Below, piece by piece: positions 17,201-25,771 of a stretch of 64,000 nucleotides of DNA. The notes below the pieces were generated by a model, which did not search any database, had not been told where the DNA came from, and saw nothing but the letters and a program-made list of their open reading frames with translations. A program made the translations under genes and the position numbers. Origin of the DNA: an uncultured Bacteroides sp. (GTDB lineage: Bacteria; Bacteroidota; Bacteroidia; Bacteroidales; Bacteroidaceae); the NCBI RefSeq assembly GCF_902491285.1, contig NZ_CABUHK010000016.1, positions 13,086 to 77,085 of the forward strand. Direction: 5' to 3'. Position 1 is the first letter of the stretch. Every line of letters starts with the position of its first letter.

Positions 17201-17695
17201 ATCCAACGGGGTCACATACAAATACTGTTCATCCGCATACTGAAAGCATACGCGCATCCGTTGCACCCGTTCACGGGCGGGGGGAGCAACCAAGTAAGTA
17301 GCATCCGCTTTCGGAAACAACCGGTACAGTTCTTCCGGTATGTCTTCTCCGGAAAGTTTGCGGATAAAGAAAGCTATTGTTTTTGCATCCCGCAAAAGAT
17401 GCTCCCTCACCGGTTCCTGTTTACGGTTCAGAATGGCATTCGAAGTCAACCGGAAAGTATGCAGCCTGTTCTGTTCCACAACAGAAATCCCCACTTTGGC
17501 AGCTACAAAACTAATCCGCGCAGAAAGGTCGGTCATCTGCAGGCTTTCATTGTGCATATAAAAGCGGCAGAACCTTTCCAACAAATCCCGCATCTGCTTG
17601 TACCCGACCGCCAGATACGAATCATCCGCCCGACAGACAGCTAAAAGTAACTCATAAGATTCTATCGCTTCACTCTTCCGACAGGGCAACTTCAT
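14237..17695 (-). CDS. Dna2-like superfamily 1 helicase with PD-(D/E)XK nuclease domain
   Basis: Large cytoplasmic protein (~1152 residues) combining a RecB/Cas4-like nuclease and an SF1 helicase, as in Dna2. The nuclease core is at about residues 340-400: GRLDYMQRDMSSFIEMKSGKAD, with a downstream lysine- and Gln-rich segment ending LLYQAVLQY. The helicase has Walker A GPPGTGKTS (~738), DEATQ Walker B (~853), GDHKQLP, SYTNRAVDE, and motif VI LNVALTRARKQMF (~1118). Its role is probably DNA end or flap processing in repair; a defence role is possible but the neighbours are tat genes. ATG at 17695 was chosen over TTG 17701; both lie inside the 3' end of tatC, so the two genes overlap by 26 bp and are translationally coupled. 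Residues between nuclease and helicase (~500-700) match no domain I recognise. Confidence 0.88.
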   Translation of the reverse strand: MKLPCRKSEAIESYELLLAVCRADDSYLAVGYKQMRDLLERFCRFYMHNESLQMTDLSARISFVAAKVGISVVEQNRLHTFRLTSNAILNRKQEPVREHLLRDAKTIAFFIRKLSGEDIPEELYRLFPKADATYLVAPPARERVQRMRVCFQYADEQYLYVTPLDEVSEKPYLVRYNIPQINEEFAETCKLLWRHAQLNLLDTAIDEAGILTPSFIVLEPDYLIDISSLAECFRDYGHHPANYYLSRLQPIENARPLLLGNIANLFLDEWIHAQDEDIDYRTCMQKAFRRYPIELAACPDLRDREKERQFFDDCKLHFEHIRETVNDTFHAAGYELDKTDAVLEPSYICEALGLQGRLDYMQRDMSSFIEMKSGKADEYAIRGKVEPKENNKVQMLLYQAVLQYSMGMDHRKVKAYLLYTRYPLLYPSRPSWAMVRRVIDLRNRIVANEYGIQLRNSLEYTEQKLEEINAATLNERGLKGRFWETWLRPSIDSFQEKLKALSPLEKKYFYAVYNFLTKELYTSKSGDVDYEGRTGAASLWLSTLAEKCEAGEIIYDLRIKENHAADEYKAHLLLTRSRNCESSQELPQELSQKENIDDGIQNVLPNFRQGDAIILYERNHPTDNVTNKMVFKGNIESLADNEIGIRLRSTQQNPSVLPAESLYAIEHDTMDTTFRSMYQGLYAYLSATQDRRDLLLSQRPPKFDESLDTLISRAEDDFTRVALKAKAAQDYFLLVGPPGTGKTSCALKKMVETFHTDKDTQILLLSYTNRAVDEICKSLASIRPVVDFIRVGSELSCDENYRDHLIENELSSCNRRSEVYERIRNCRIIVGTVAAISGKPELFRLKHFNVSIIDEATQILEPQLLGILCARGEDDRNAIDKFILIGDHKQLPAVVLQNTEQSAIYDEALLSIGLANLKDSLFERLYRNCSSGNGSVSPVIAGNASSATGRSFDMLCRQGRMHPEVALFANRAFYGGRLIPVGLPHQLEDSEHISRVAFYPSVPEQAGTSVKINSSEARIVAGLAVRIYESNQKSFDESRTLGIITPYRSQIALIKKEIETLGIPALNRILVDTVERFQGSERDVIIYSCCINSYYQLKFVSNLTEEDGVLIDRKLNVALTRARKQMFITGVPKFLESSPLYQSLLKLIENRG

Positions 17696-18494
17696 CTTCA
17701 ATCTCTTCTTCTGTGTTTTTCTTGTCCTTTATCATCAGAATGCTCATTTCGTAGAGCAGATAAAGCGGAATAGCAACGACGCTCAACGTGAACGGGTCGC
17801 CCGTCGGAGTGATTATGGCGGCTGCTATCACAATGACAACAACGGCATGGCGACGGTATTTTCGCAAAAAGGACTTATTGACTATTCCCAGCAATGAAAG
17901 CAGCCACGTCACCAATGGCAGTTCAAAGGCCAGCCCCATGCAGAGAATCAGCATCATGAAATTGTCAATATAGGAATTGAGTGACAGGATGTTCTCCACT
18001 TCCGAACTTAGCTGATAAGTGGAAAGGAAACGGAGAGTTAACGGATAAACCATAAAATACCCCAGCAAGACACCGATGAAGAACATCACTGTTCCGATGG
18101 TTAATGCCTTGCGCACTCCTTTCTTTTCGTTGGGATAAAGAGCGGGGCCGATAAATCGCCACACTTCAAAGAAAAGATAAGGCATAGCCGTCACAACCGA
18201 CATCCAAAAAGCTGTCGACATATGTATAAAGAAAGGAGCGGCCAAATTTATATTGACCAGCTTCACCTGAAATTCTTGTGTGAAAAAGTCATCGGTCAGG
18301 TCGAATGTCTGTCCGATATGACGTAATAAATCGTAGAATATGAAATCATTATGGCATGGCGCCAAAATCACATGATCAAAGAGATAGGGCATAGCAATAA
18401 AATAACCTACTGCCAATACAAACCAGACTCCGATCACCCGAAAAAGTACCTTGCGCAGTTCATCCAAATGATCCCAAAAGGTCATTTCTGCCAT
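17670..18494 (-). CDS. tatC: Sec-independent protein translocase TatC
   Basis: Core receptor of the twin-arginine translocase that exports folded proteins across the inner membrane. 274 residues with six hydrophobic segments. It has the conserved N-terminus FWDHLDELRKVLFRVIGVW, the PYLFFEVWRFIGPALYPNEKK loop, the FELPLVTWLLSLLGIV block and the ITPTGDPFTL C-terminal motif. The C-terminal tail is acidic (IEDEVALSEE). It lies 12 bp downstream of tatA and overlaps the following helicase gene. No TatB is visible, as usual for Bacteroidetes, so TatA probably serves both functions. Confidence 0.97.
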   Translation of the reverse strand: MAEMTFWDHLDELRKVLFRVIGVWFVLAVGYFIAMPYLFDHVILAPCHNDFIFYDLLRHIGQTFDLTDDFFTQEFQVKLVNINLAAPFFIHMSTAFWMSVVTAMPYLFFEVWRFIGPALYPNEKKGVRKALTIGTVMFFIGVLLGYFMVYPLTLRFLSTYQLSSEVENILSLNSYIDNFMMLILCMGLAFELPLVTWLLSLLGIVNKSFLRKYRRHAVVVIVIAAAIITPTGDPFTLSVVAIPLYLLYEMSILMIKDKKNTEEEIEDEVALSEE

Positions 18495-18506
18495 TCGTAC
18501 TTACTT

Positions 18507-18725
18507 TTACTTACTTGAGTCCGCCGGTTTGTCCAAGTCTTCTTTCGCCTTGTTTATTTCTTCTTTGGCATCGTTCACCCCATCCTTGAAGCTCTTCACG
18601 CCTTTGCCCAAACCACGCATCAGTTCAGGAATTTTCTTTCCGCCAAAAAGCAGGAGAATAACCAAAGCAATAATAATCCACTCGGAACCACTAGGCAAGA
18701 AACCTAATAATAATAAGTTTGTCAT
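18507..18725 (-). CDS. tatA: Sec-independent protein translocase TatA/E
   Basis: Small (72-residue) pore-forming Tat subunit. One N-terminal transmembrane helix ([22 protein letters not shown]), the [23 protein letters not shown] hinge and amphipathic helix, and a short charged tail. ATG 18725 was chosen. A TTG at 18764 would add 13 atypical residues and lies on the predicted -7 box (TATATTTG, 18769-18762), so it cannot be the start. It is first gene of the tatA-tatC-helicase operon. Confidence 0.95.
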   Translation of the reverse strand: MTNLLLLGFLPSGSEWIIIALVILLLFGGKKIPELMRGLGKGVKSFKDGVNDAKEEINKAKEDLDKPADSSK

Positions 18726-18761
18726 ACGTTTATCTGATAAAGAGGTTTTTATTAGTTGGTG

Positions 18762-18769
18762 CAAATATA
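18762..18769 (-). promoter_or_regulatory. -7 box of the tatA operon
   Basis: TATATTTG on the minus strand matches TAnnTTTG, about 37 bp before the tatA ATG. No clear -33 TTTG at the right distance is seen. Confidence 0.5.
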
Positions 18770-18775
18770 AAGAAA

Positions 18776-18890
18776 AACGGCAAACTGTAAACGGTAAACG
18801 ATGAATTATTTATGTTAGTTCACTTTCATTCATCATTTACCGTTTGCTGTCCACCGTTTATCATTAACGGATTATCGTTTGCCGGTCTTT
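18776..18890. repeat. Degenerate hairpin spacer (CGGTAAACGATGAAT / ATTCATCATTTACCG)
   Basis: Left arm (about 18778-18812) with repeated AAACGGTAAACG words pairs imperfectly with the right arm (about 18828-18885) ATTCATCATTTACCGTTTG...CCGTTTATCATTAACGG. It lies between tatA and the convergent end of murF-alr's upstream side. Similar spacers built of 7-8-mers occur at several other gaps in this window. Confidence 0.7.
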
Positions 18891-18913
18891 CTGTTTTCGC
18901 TTATCGCCAGACC

Positions 18914-21454
18914 TTATTCCTGGTAATAGACCCGTTTCACCCGCGTCGAAATGCTGGTAAGGACTTCGTAAGGAATCGTATCCAACTTGTCGGAGAGAAC
19001 CGTTATCGGCAGGTCGTCACCGAAAATAATCGCCTGGTCACCTTCGCGGCAGTCGATGTCGGTCACGTCTATCATACAGACGTCCATACAGATATTGCCC
19101 ACATAAGGCGCTTTCTTTCCGTTCACCAGGCAATAGGCATTTCCCCGTCCCAAGTGGCGGTTCAGTCCGTCGGCATAACCGATAGGAATGGCGGCGATAC
19201 GTGAAGGACGCACCAGATGCCCCATCCGGCTATACCCTACCGTATCTTCTTCGGGCACATCACGTATCTGAAGTATCGTTGTCTTGAGGGTACTTACATT
19301 ATGTATAATCGAATTGTCTATCGGGCTGACTCCATAAAGCCCGATTCCCAAGCGCACCATATCAAACTGCGCACCGGGAAAACGTTCAATTCCCGCCGTA
19401 TTGCAGATATGACGGAGAATCTTATGAGAGAAAGCGGCCTGCAATTCCTGCGAACCTTTTTCAAACAGCTCTATCTGCTGGCGGGTAAAGGCATCGAACT
19501 GAGGAGAATCGCTTCCTACAAAATGAGAGAATACCGAACGGGGAATCACCGCGTTCTGATTCTTCAGACGACGGATAAGCAAAGGTATATCTTCGATGGC
19601 AAAACCAAGACGGTGCATCCCCGTATCCAGTTTTACATGAATCGGGAAGTTGGTGATTCCTTCTTTTTCGGCAGCTTTGATAAGTGCATCGAGCAGATGG
19701 AAATTATAAACTTCCGGTTCCAGTTTATAGTCGAACATGGTCTTGAATGCCGTAAGTTCCGGATCCATAATCATGATAGAGGAAGTGATGCCCGCTTTGC
19801 GAAGTTCGGAACCTTCGTCGGCAACGGCCACTGCCAGATAATCGACATGATGCTCCTGCAAAGTCTTGGCAATTTCATACGAACCGGCTCCGTAAGCAGA
19901 GGCTTTCACCATACATATCATCTTCGTCTCGGGATGGCGGAGCATGGAACGGTAGTGGTTCAGATTTTCAACCATCGCATGCAGGTTTACTTCAAGGATG
20001 GTTTCATGCACTTTCAATTCCAGTGCTTCGGATACTCTGTCGAAGTTGAATATACGCGAACCTTTTATCAGAATGACTTCCGAATGAAGGGATTTAAGTA
20101 TGTCTGACGCCAGAAGGGCTTCGGTATTTGGGAAGAAATAGCGTTCGATATCATCATTAAACCGGGCGGCACACGAAGAAATCTCCGGTCCTACACCAAT
20201 CAGTTTATTGATTCCACGACTTTGAACCAGTTGGGCTACACGCCGGTAGAGCGTTGCCGTGCTTTGTCCGGTTTCCAGTATATCCGACAGGATAAGCGTC
20301 CGGTTCAATCCTTTCTTTTCGGAACGGCGGACAAGAAAGTCAAGAGCGATATCCAGAGATGCCAGATCTGAATTATAACTATCGTTTATCAAGACACAGT
20401 TATTCTTTCCTTCTTTTACTTCCAGGCGCATGGCAATCGGTTCGAGACGTGCCATTCGTTCTGTAATCTGGTCGGCAGGAGTCATCAGATAGAGACAGGC
20501 TGCCAGGCAGTTCAGCGCATTTTCTATGGAAGCATCGTCGATAAAAGGAATACAGAAAGTATTATCCATATCCAGATAACGGTAGGAAATAACAGTGTGG
20601 TCTTCCTTCTTTGTCACGCGACTGATATGTAGCGGACGTTCGATGTCGGTACGGCTCCAGGCAATTTCACGGGCTGTCAGCATTGATTTTGCAACGCAAT
20701 TGCTGATTAGCTCATTATCACCGTTGTAGATTACGACATCACAGTCTTTGAAAAGTGTCAGTTTCTCCATGCACTTTTCCTGCAATGAGAAGAAATTCTC
20801 CTGATGGGCACCGCCGATATTTGTCAGAATACCGATAGTGGGCTTTATCATTCGCTTCAAGGCTCCCATCTCTCCCATTTCGGAGATGCCTGCTTCGAAG
20901 ATTCCCAATTCCGCTTCCTCATCCAGTTGCCATACAGAGAGCGGAACGCCAATCTGAGAATTATAGCTGCGCGGAGAACGGACGATACAACGATCCGGAC
21001 TGAGCAACTGATGCAGCCATTCTTTCACAATCGTCTTTCCATTGCTGCCGGTAATACCTATTACGGGTATTTTGAAATTCTCACGATGCACTTCGGCCAG
21101 CTTCTGCAAAGCTTTCAAGGGATTGGGGACAATGAGGAAGTTGAGAGTGGAGAATTGAGAATTGAGGATTGGCTGCGCACCATCATGCTGCACAGATTTC
21201 TCCACTCTCCATTTTCCATTCTCAATTTGTTTAAAGTCTTCTTCGGAGACAACAAAATTACGGACTCCCCTGTCATACAAATCAGGGATATAGCGTGCGC
21301 CACTATTTCGTTTGGTAGCTAAAGCAAAAAAAAGAGTTTCTTCAGGAAAACTCAGAGAACGGCTGTCTGTTAACAGCCAATCAATAGTCGCCTCGTAGTC
21401 GCCCACACGGCGGGCACCGATACTTTGGGCTATGGATTTAATCGCATATGACAT
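18914..21454 (-). CDS. Bifunctional MurF ligase / alanine racemase
   Basis: Cytoplasmic cell-wall enzyme in which alanine racemase, supplying D-Ala, is fused to MurF, which adds D-Ala-D-Ala to UDP-MurNAc-tripeptide. The fusion is known across Bacteroidetes. 846 residues: MurF in 1-470 with ATP-binding loop GITGSNGKTIVKEW (~138) and SYNSDLASLD; alanine racemase in ~475-846 with the PLP lysine in VKASAYGAG (~514), the KLDTGMHRLGF segment and GNICMDVCMIDVTD. Oddity: residues ~76-105 (21140-21229) look like a repeat spacer translated in frame between EEDFK and FLIVPNPLKAL, which are normally nearly adjacent. The ATG at 21454 overlaps the 3' end of the upstream GSCFA gene by 25 bp, so the two are coupled. 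Confidence 0.96.
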   Translation of the reverse strand: MSYAIKSIAQSIGARRVGDYEATIDWLLTDSRSLSFPEETLFFALATKRNSGARYIPDLYDRGVRNFVVSEEDFKQIENGKWRVEKSVQHDGAQPILNSQFSTLNFLIVPNPLKALQKLAEVHRENFKIPVIGITGSNGKTIVKEWLHQLLSPDRCIVRSPRSYNSQIGVPLSVWQLDEEAELGIFEAGISEMGEMGALKRMIKPTIGILTNIGGAHQENFFSLQEKCMEKLTLFKDCDVVIYNGDNELISNCVAKSMLTAREIAWSRTDIERPLHISRVTKKEDHTVISYRYLDMDNTFCIPFIDDASIENALNCLAACLYLMTPADQITERMARLEPIAMRLEVKEGKNNCVLINDSYNSDLASLDIALDFLVRRSEKKGLNRTLILSDILETGQSTATLYRRVAQLVQSRGINKLIGVGPEISSCAARFNDDIERYFFPNTEALLASDILKSLHSEVILIKGSRIFNFDRVSEALELKVHETILEVNLHAMVENLNHYRSMLRHPETKMICMVKASAYGAGSYEIAKTLQEHHVDYLAVAVADEGSELRKAGITSSIMIMDPELTAFKTMFDYKLEPEVYNFHLLDALIKAAEKEGITNFPIHVKLDTGMHRLGFAIEDIPLLIRRLKNQNAVIPRSVFSHFVGSDSPQFDAFTRQQIELFEKGSQELQAAFSHKILRHICNTAGIERFPGAQFDMVRLGIGLYGVSPIDNSIIHNVSTLKTTILQIRDVPEEDTVGYSRMGHLVRPSRIAAIPIGYADGLNRHLGRGNAYCLVNGKKAPYVGNICMDVCMIDVTDIDCREGDQAIIFGDDLPITVLSDKLDTIPYEVLTSISTRVKRVYYQE
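21140..21229 (-). repeat. In-frame repeat insertion within murF-alr
   Basis: On the plus strand GAGAGTGGAGAATTGAGAATTGAGG at the left is followed after about 35 bp by CTCCACTCTCCATTTTCCATTCTCAATT; the arms are imperfect inverted copies of AATTGAGAAT/GGAGAGTGG words, the composition usually seen in Bacteroides intergenic spacers. Length is 90 bp, 30 codons, so the frame is kept. Confidence 0.7.
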
Positions 21455-22431
21455 AGTTCTGTTTCTTTTTGAAAATCTAAGTACGGGTATTTTCCGATAA
21501 GTCGTTCTATTTTTAACACTATTTGTCCTAAAAAGCGTTGATACGCCACTGAACCGGGATGAAAGGGTTTATGAACCAGATCGCGCCGGATGTCTTCGAC
21601 TTCTTTCATAATCTGCTTTGTCTCAGCAAAAAAGAATGTTTCGGAGAAGCGTTCCCACAAGTAACGGATTGCCAATGGAGACGGATGCAGCATATCGTCC
21701 GCATAAAAACGGTAATCACGCAATTCGTCCAATACTATTTCATAGGAAGGGAAATAGAAGACGTGTTGCGGGAAGAGTTGCTGCAAGCGGTCGATGGCGA
21801 GTAATAAAGTGGATTTACTTAGTTGGTTGGCGTGCATCCCGTCGCGGATATGACGGATAGGACTTACCGTAAACAGAATCTTCATATTCGGATTACGGGC
21901 TGCCAGGCCGGTAATCAATGAAGTATATTCGTCTACTATTTCATCTACAAGAAGAAGCCTGCGGTTAAAGTTATTTTCGGGCAGTTTATGGCAATTGGCA
22001 ACAACCTTTCCCGTTTCTTTTTGTTCATAGACGTAAGCCGTACCGAAAGTCAGCATCAGCCAATCAAGTTTCTGCATAGTCCGGTGGGCTTGCTGCAGGC
22101 GGCTGTTGATATTCTGTAATGTATCTTCCGGAGCAGATGCGGAAAAAGAGCCGTGATGCATCGGGCTGTGCCACAGTCCTCTATAAACAAACAGGTCTTC
22201 TTCTGTATATTTCTTTTTCGTTGCAATCTCCCGCAAAGCGGATAAGATAGATAAAGGATTATAAAGAATACCGAAAGGATTCAGGTCCAGCCGGAATTTG
22301 GCATCTATCAGCAAGGCACCTATATTCTCGGCAAAACAAGACCCCATCAAAAGGATATGGTCTGCATGGCTGACAGACGGAAGTCCGCCGGGCAATTCCA
22401 CAGATGTTTGAAAGTTCATACGATTTTCCAT
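21430..22431 (-). CDS. GSCFA domain protein
   Basis: Cytoplasmic protein of the GSCFA family (PF08885), named for the motif seen near its N-terminus, [12 protein letters not shown]. The fold is SGNH-hydrolase-like, with Ser in GSC, a TFGTAYVYE block, a [21 protein letters not shown] block and [17 protein letters not shown] supplying a plausible Asp/His pair. The biochemical substrate is unknown. About 333 residues from ATG 22431; ATG 22419 is equally possible. A TTG at 22455 is excluded because it lies inside the predicted -7 box. The 25-bp overlap with murF-alr implies co-expression, consistent with, but not proving, a cell-envelope role. Confidence 0.9.
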   Translation of the reverse strand: MENRMNFQTSVELPGGLPSVSHADHILLMGSCFAENIGALLIDAKFRLDLNPFGILYNPLSILSALREIATKKKYTEEDLFVYRGLWHSPMHHGSFSASAPEDTLQNINSRLQQAHRTMQKLDWLMLTFGTAYVYEQKETGKVVANCHKLPENNFNRRLLLVDEIVDEYTSLITGLAARNPNMKILFTVSPIRHIRDGMHANQLSKSTLLLAIDRLQQLFPQHVFYFPSYEIVLDELRDYRFYADDMLHPSPLAIRYLWERFSETFFFAETKQIMKEVEDIRRDLVHKPFHPGSVAYQRFLGQIVLKIERLIGKYPYLDFQKETELCHMRLNP

Positions 22432-22452
22432 CACTTTATTACATTTCGTATG

Positions 22453-22481
22453 CAAAAGTATACTTTCTTTTCGTACTTTTG
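22453..22481. promoter_or_regulatory. Back-to-back -7 boxes for GSCFA-murF-alr and dxs
   Basis: TACTTTTG on the plus strand (22474-22481) faces dxs, 20 bp before its ATG. TACTTTTG on the minus strand (22460-22453) faces the GSCFA gene. The two boxes are only 13 bp apart, so the divergent promoters overlap. Confidence 0.7.
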
Positions 22482-22500
22482 CACTAAATTTTCTCGAATC

Positions 22501-24405
22501 ATGAATAGTGAACCGATATATAACTTGCTAAACGCTATTAATTACCCCGAAGACCTACGAAAACTAAACGTAGAGCAACTGCCGGAAGTATGCGATGAAC
22601 TGCGGCAAGACATTATTAAAGAACTCTGCTGCAATCCGGGACATTTTGCCGCCAGTTTGGGGACAGTGGAACTGACGGTAGCCTTGCACTACATCTACAA
22701 TACGCCCTATGACCGTATTGTATGGGATGTGGGACATCAGGCATACGGCCATAAGATTCTGACAGGACGTCGTGAAGCCTTTTCCACCAACCGGAAGTTT
22801 GGCGGAATCCGCCCTTTTCCATCACCGGAAGAGAGCGAATACGACACTTTCACGTGCGGACACGCCTCAAATTCTATCTCCGCCGCTCTCGGTATGGCTG
22901 TCGCCGCCGCCCAGAAAGGAGACTCCCAACGTCATGTAGTAGCTATCATCGGTGACGGTTCCATGAGTGGCGGGCTGGCTTTCGAAGGGCTGAACAATGC
23001 ATCTGCTACACCAAACAACCTGCTTATTATCCTGAATGACAACGATATGGCTATCGACCGCAGTGTCGGCGGCATGAAACAGTATCTTTTCAACCTGACG
23101 ACTTCCAACCGTTACAACCAGTTACGTTTCAGAATGTCACGGGTGTTGTTCAAACTCGGCATCCTGAATGAGGAACGCCGTAAGGCACTGATACGTTTCG
23201 GCAACAGCCTGAAATCGATGGCTGCACAGCAACAGAATATTTTCGAGGGAATGAATATCCGTTACTTCGGCCCGATAGACGGGCACGATGTAAAGAATCT
23301 TGCCCGCGTCCTGCATGATATTAAAGATTTGCAAGGACCGAAAATCCTGCATTTGCACACTGTAAAGGGAAAAGGGTTCGCCCCAGCAGAAAAACATGCT
23401 ACCGAATGGCACGCTCCGGGCAAGTTCGACCCTGTCACCGGCAAACGTTTCATTGTCAACACGGAAGGAATGCCGCCTCTCTTTCAAGATGTATTCGGAA
23501 ATACATTGGTAGAACTTGCCGAAGCCAATCCGAACATTGTCGGTGTGACTCCTGCCATGCCCAGCGGCTGTTCGATGAATATCCTTATGGAGAAAATGCC
23601 GAAACGTGCATTTGATGTCGGCATCGCCGAAGGACATGCCGTTACTTTCTCCGGTGGTATGGCGAAAGACGGATTGCTGCCGTTCTGCAATATCTATTCT
23701 TCTTTTCTGCAACGGGCACATGATAATATCATCCATGACGTAGCGATACAGAATCTTCCTGTGGTATTGTGTCTCGACCGTGCCGGACTTGTCGGCGAGG
23801 ACGGGCCTACGCATCACGGAGCTTTCGATATGGCTTGCCTGCGTCCGATACCCAATCTGACCATTTCCTCGCCAATGGACGAACATGAGTTACGCCGGTT
23901 GATGTACACGGCGCAACTGCCGGACAAAGGCCCGTTCGTAATCCGTTATCCACGGGGACGCGGCGTGCTGGTGGACTGGAAATGTCCGTTGGAAGAAATC
24001 CCGGTAGGGAAAGGAAGGAAGTTGAAAGACGGTGACGACCTTGCGGTTATCACTATCGGACCGATAGGAAACACGGCTGCCCGCGCCATCACCCAGGCAG
24101 AAGCCGAGCTTGGCAAATCCATCGCTCATTACGATTTGCGTTTCCTGAAACCGCTGGACGAGGAGTTATTACATGAAATAGGCCGCAAATTCGAGCGTAT
24201 CCTGACTATTGAAGACGGTATCGTCAAAGGTGGTATGGGGAGTGCCGTCCTTGAATTTATGGCGGACAACGAATACAAGCCGACAGTGAAGCGTATCGGT
24301 ATCCCCAATATATTTGTGGAACATGGTTCAGTAACTGAACTTTACCATATCTGCGGCATGGACGAGGAAGGTATTCTGACTAAAATAAAAGAATTTATCT
24401 ATTGA
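22501..24405 (+). CDS. dxs: 1-deoxy-D-xylulose-5-phosphate synthase
   Basis: First enzyme of the MEP isoprenoid pathway, condensing pyruvate and glyceraldehyde-3-phosphate with thiamine diphosphate. 634 residues, the usual length. The TPP-binding motif [17 protein letters not shown] is at ~150, with the upstream [14 protein letters not shown]; the pyrimidine-binding half follows with [20 protein letters not shown] and the [18 protein letters not shown] region; the C-terminal transketolase domain ends near [13 protein letters not shown] 22501 was chosen because the upstream extension would run through the predicted promoter and the divergent gene. The stop is 1 bp before trkA, indicating tight coupling of the plus-strand set dxs-trkA-trkH. 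Confidence 0.97.
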   Translation: MNSEPIYNLLNAINYPEDLRKLNVEQLPEVCDELRQDIIKELCCNPGHFAASLGTVELTVALHYIYNTPYDRIVWDVGHQAYGHKILTGRREAFSTNRKFGGIRPFPSPEESEYDTFTCGHASNSISAALGMAVAAAQKGDSQRHVVAIIGDGSMSGGLAFEGLNNASATPNNLLIILNDNDMAIDRSVGGMKQYLFNLTTSNRYNQLRFRMSRVLFKLGILNEERRKALIRFGNSLKSMAAQQQNIFEGMNIRYFGPIDGHDVKNLARVLHDIKDLQGPKILHLHTVKGKGFAPAEKHATEWHAPGKFDPVTGKRFIVNTEGMPPLFQDVFGNTLVELAEANPNIVGVTPAMPSGCSMNILMEKMPKRAFDVGIAEGHAVTFSGGMAKDGLLPFCNIYSSFLQRAHDNIIHDVAIQNLPVVLCLDRAGLVGEDGPTHHGAFDMACLRPIPNLTISSPMDEHELRRLMYTAQLPDKGPFVIRYPRGRGVLVDWKCPLEEIPVGKGRKLKDGDDLAVITIGPIGNTAARAITQAEAELGKSIAHYDLRFLKPLDEELLHEIGRKFERILTIEDGIVKGGMGSAVLEFMADNEYKPTVKRIGIPNIFVEHGSVTELYHICGMDEEGILTKIKEFIY

Positions 24406-24406
24406 C

Positions 24407-25747
24407 ATGAAGATTATTATTGCCGGTGCCGGCAACGTAGGCACCCATCTGGCCAAACTGTTATCGCGCGAAAAGCAAGATATTATCTTGATGGATGATG
24501 ACGAGGAGAAACTAAGTGCTCTCAGCGCCAACTTCGACTTACTGACAGTAGCCGCCTCTCCTTCTTCCATCTCCGGTCTGAAAGAGGTGGGTGTCAAAGA
24601 AGCCGACCTGTTTATCGCAGTCACCCCGGACGAAAGCCGCAACATGACTGCCTGTATGCTGGCTACCAACCTGGGAGCCAAGAAGACAGTGGCACGTATC
24701 GACAACTATGAATATCTTCTGCCCAAAAATAAAGAGTTCTTCCAAAAGCTGGGAGTGGATTCGTTAATCTATCCCGAGATGTTGGCTGCCAAAGAAATCG
24801 TATCCTCCATGCGTATGAGCTGGGTACGCCAATGGTGGGAATTCTGTGGCGGAGCTCTCGTACTGATAGGTACAAAGATGCGCGAAAAAGCGGAAATACT
24901 GAATATACCTCTTTATGAACTGGGCGCACCGGATATCCCTTATCACATAGTAGCCATCAAACGCGGAACGGAAACCATTATCCCGCGTGGAGACGATGTA
25001 ATAAAACTGCATGATATCGTTTACTTCACCACCACCCGCAAATATATTCCTTATATACGCAAGATAGCCGGCAAGGAAGATTATGCCGACGTACGCAACG
25101 TGATGATTATGGGCGGAAGCCGCATCGCAGTCCGTACCGCGCAATATGTGCCGGACTATATGCAAGTAAAAATCGTAGATAACGACATCAACCGTTGCAA
25201 CCGATTGACAGAACTGTTGGATGACAAAACAATGATTATCAATGGCGACGGCCGTGACATGGATCTTCTTATCGAAGAAGGACTGAAAAATACCGAAGCC
25301 TTTGTTGCCCTGACCGGAAATTCCGAAACCAATATACTGGCCTGCCTTGCCGCCAAACGCATGGGCGTGAAAAAGACTGTGGCGGAAGTGGAGAATATCG
25401 ACTATATCGGCATGGCGGAAAGTCTTGACATCGGTACGGTCATCAACAAGAAGATGATTGCCGCCAGCCATATTTATCAAATGATGCTGGATGCCGACGT
25501 GTCCAATGTGAAATGCCTGACGTTTGCCAATGCGGATGTCGCAGAATTTACCGTACCTGCCGGAGCAAAAATAACAAAGCATCTGATCAAGGACCTGGGA
25601 CTTCCGAAAGGAACAACTATCGGTGGCATGATTCGTAACGGAGAAGGAGTACTGGTTACCGGTGATACGCTGATTCAACCGGGCGACCATGTCGTCGTAT
25701 TCTGCCTGAGCATGATGATAAAAAAAATAGAGAAATTCTTTAATTAG
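24407..25747 (+). CDS. trkA: Trk potassium uptake system, NAD-binding protein TrkA
   Basis: Peripheral regulator of the Trk K+ channel. 446 residues with two RCK repeats. Each opens with a Rossmann nucleotide-binding motif (first IIAGAGNVGTHLAKLL at residues 3-18, second IMGGSRIAVRTAQYV near 228), followed by a TrkA-C domain (the first around IIPRGDDVIKLHDIVYF, the second ending LIQPGDHVVVFC). Both GxGxxG-type sites are discernible, the second as GGSRIA. It is followed 24 bp later by trkH, its membrane partner. Confidence 0.96.
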   Translation: MKIIIAGAGNVGTHLAKLLSREKQDIILMDDDEEKLSALSANFDLLTVAASPSSISGLKEVGVKEADLFIAVTPDESRNMTACMLATNLGAKKTVARIDNYEYLLPKNKEFFQKLGVDSLIYPEMLAAKEIVSSMRMSWVRQWWEFCGGALVLIGTKMREKAEILNIPLYELGAPDIPYHIVAIKRGTETIIPRGDDVIKLHDIVYFTTTRKYIPYIRKIAGKEDYADVRNVMIMGGSRIAVRTAQYVPDYMQVKIVDNDINRCNRLTELLDDKTMIINGDGRDMDLLIEEGLKNTEAFVALTGNSETNILACLAAKRMGVKKTVAEVENIDYIGMAESLDIGTVINKKMIAASHIYQMMLDADVSNVKCLTFANADVAEFTVPAGAKITKHLIKDLGLPKGTTIGGMIRNGEGVLVTGDTLIQPGDHVVVFCLSMMIKKIEKFFN

Positions 25748-25771
25748 ACAGTAAGTAGCAGGAATTTATTT

